Positions 39,839-39,841 of a DNA stretch of 39,841 bases are shown piece by piece. The notes beneath the pieces are model-generated. The model was given only the letters and a program-made list of their open reading frames with translations. It was not told the DNA's origin and did no database searches. A program made the translations under genes and the position numbers. The stretch comes from SG8-4 sp964598225 (lineage in GTDB: Bacteria > Planctomycetota > Phycisphaerae > Sedimentisphaerales > Anaerobacaceae). Position 1 is the first letter of the stretch. Each line of letters opens with the position of its first letter. The stretch lies in the NCBI GenBank assembly GCA_964598225.1, contig CAZRBG010000054.1, forward strand, positions 1-39,841, written 5' to 3'.

Positions 39839-39841
39839 TCA

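Larger units (their letters stand above)
38847..39841. other. Gene-free region filled with degenerate repeats
   Basis: No frame here has a ribosome binding site plus a recognisable product; the longest frames translate repeat sequence. The elements seen are listed separately. Confidence 0.6.

Overview
The window looks like a draft or metagenome-assembled piece of a Planctomycetota genome, most likely class Phycisphaerae (Sedimentisphaerales-like). This is inferred from three things. First, a very large secreted protein is built from FN3-like, PA14 and 'VVDDFE' C-terminal domains. Second, there is a prepilin-type protein with the H-X9-DG style C-terminus. Third, the intergenic DNA carries palindromic and 'aaattggctttgttt' repeats of a type I associate with such genomes. 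An exact 100-N scaffold gap at 5675-5774 joins two contigs, so the order across it is not proven by sequence.

Left contig (1-5674): the 5' part of a secreted apiosidase-like glycosidase, then a compact phage-like island, mostly on the minus strand. It holds a terminase large subunit, an HNH/AP2 endonuclease, a Cys-rich Zn protein, a solo LuxR-type HTH, a 53-residue membrane protein and several unknown small proteins. No portal, capsid or tail gene is visible.

Right contig, 5775-9314: a HAD hydrolase cut by the gap, a (Re)-citrate synthase-like DRE-TIM enzyme, tRNA-Leu(UAA), a stand-alone SecD P1-like membrane protein and a frameshifted prepilin-like gene. Then 9362-16110 is a tight four-gene minus-strand operon: VTT/TVP38 membrane protein, six-hairpin glycosidase, GT4 glycosyltransferase resembling diacylglycerol glucosyltransferases, and an unusual phosphatase-EEP fusion. 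It looks like a glycolipid or glycan metabolism unit.

16183-26319 is a dense stress or dormancy-type block, largely two divergent operons around an intergenic region at 20167-20491. Minus side: superoxide reductase, double PRC-barrel, PEBP, aldo/keto reductase, CMD/AhpD-like, small membrane and OB-like proteins. Plus side: ferredoxin, CBS pair, triple BON, DUF2267, phosphoribosyltransferase, PNPOx-like, an alpha/beta hydrolase-Mth938 fusion and an HPF-cold-shock fusion. A PfkB kinase follows convergently. The content resembles the mycobacterial DosR dormancy regulon by family, not by order.

26589-33746: tRNA-Leu(CAA), the 1076-residue secreted modular protein with a long structured leader, an overlapping Ser/Thr kinase (with four zinc ribbons) and PP2C phosphatase pair, and a long coiled-coil protein with its own promoter. 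34007-38846: arginine genes argB, argD and argF, a Cys-cluster protein and an AlaC-like aminotransferase. The last kilobase (38847-39841) has no gene and is filled with degenerate repeats.
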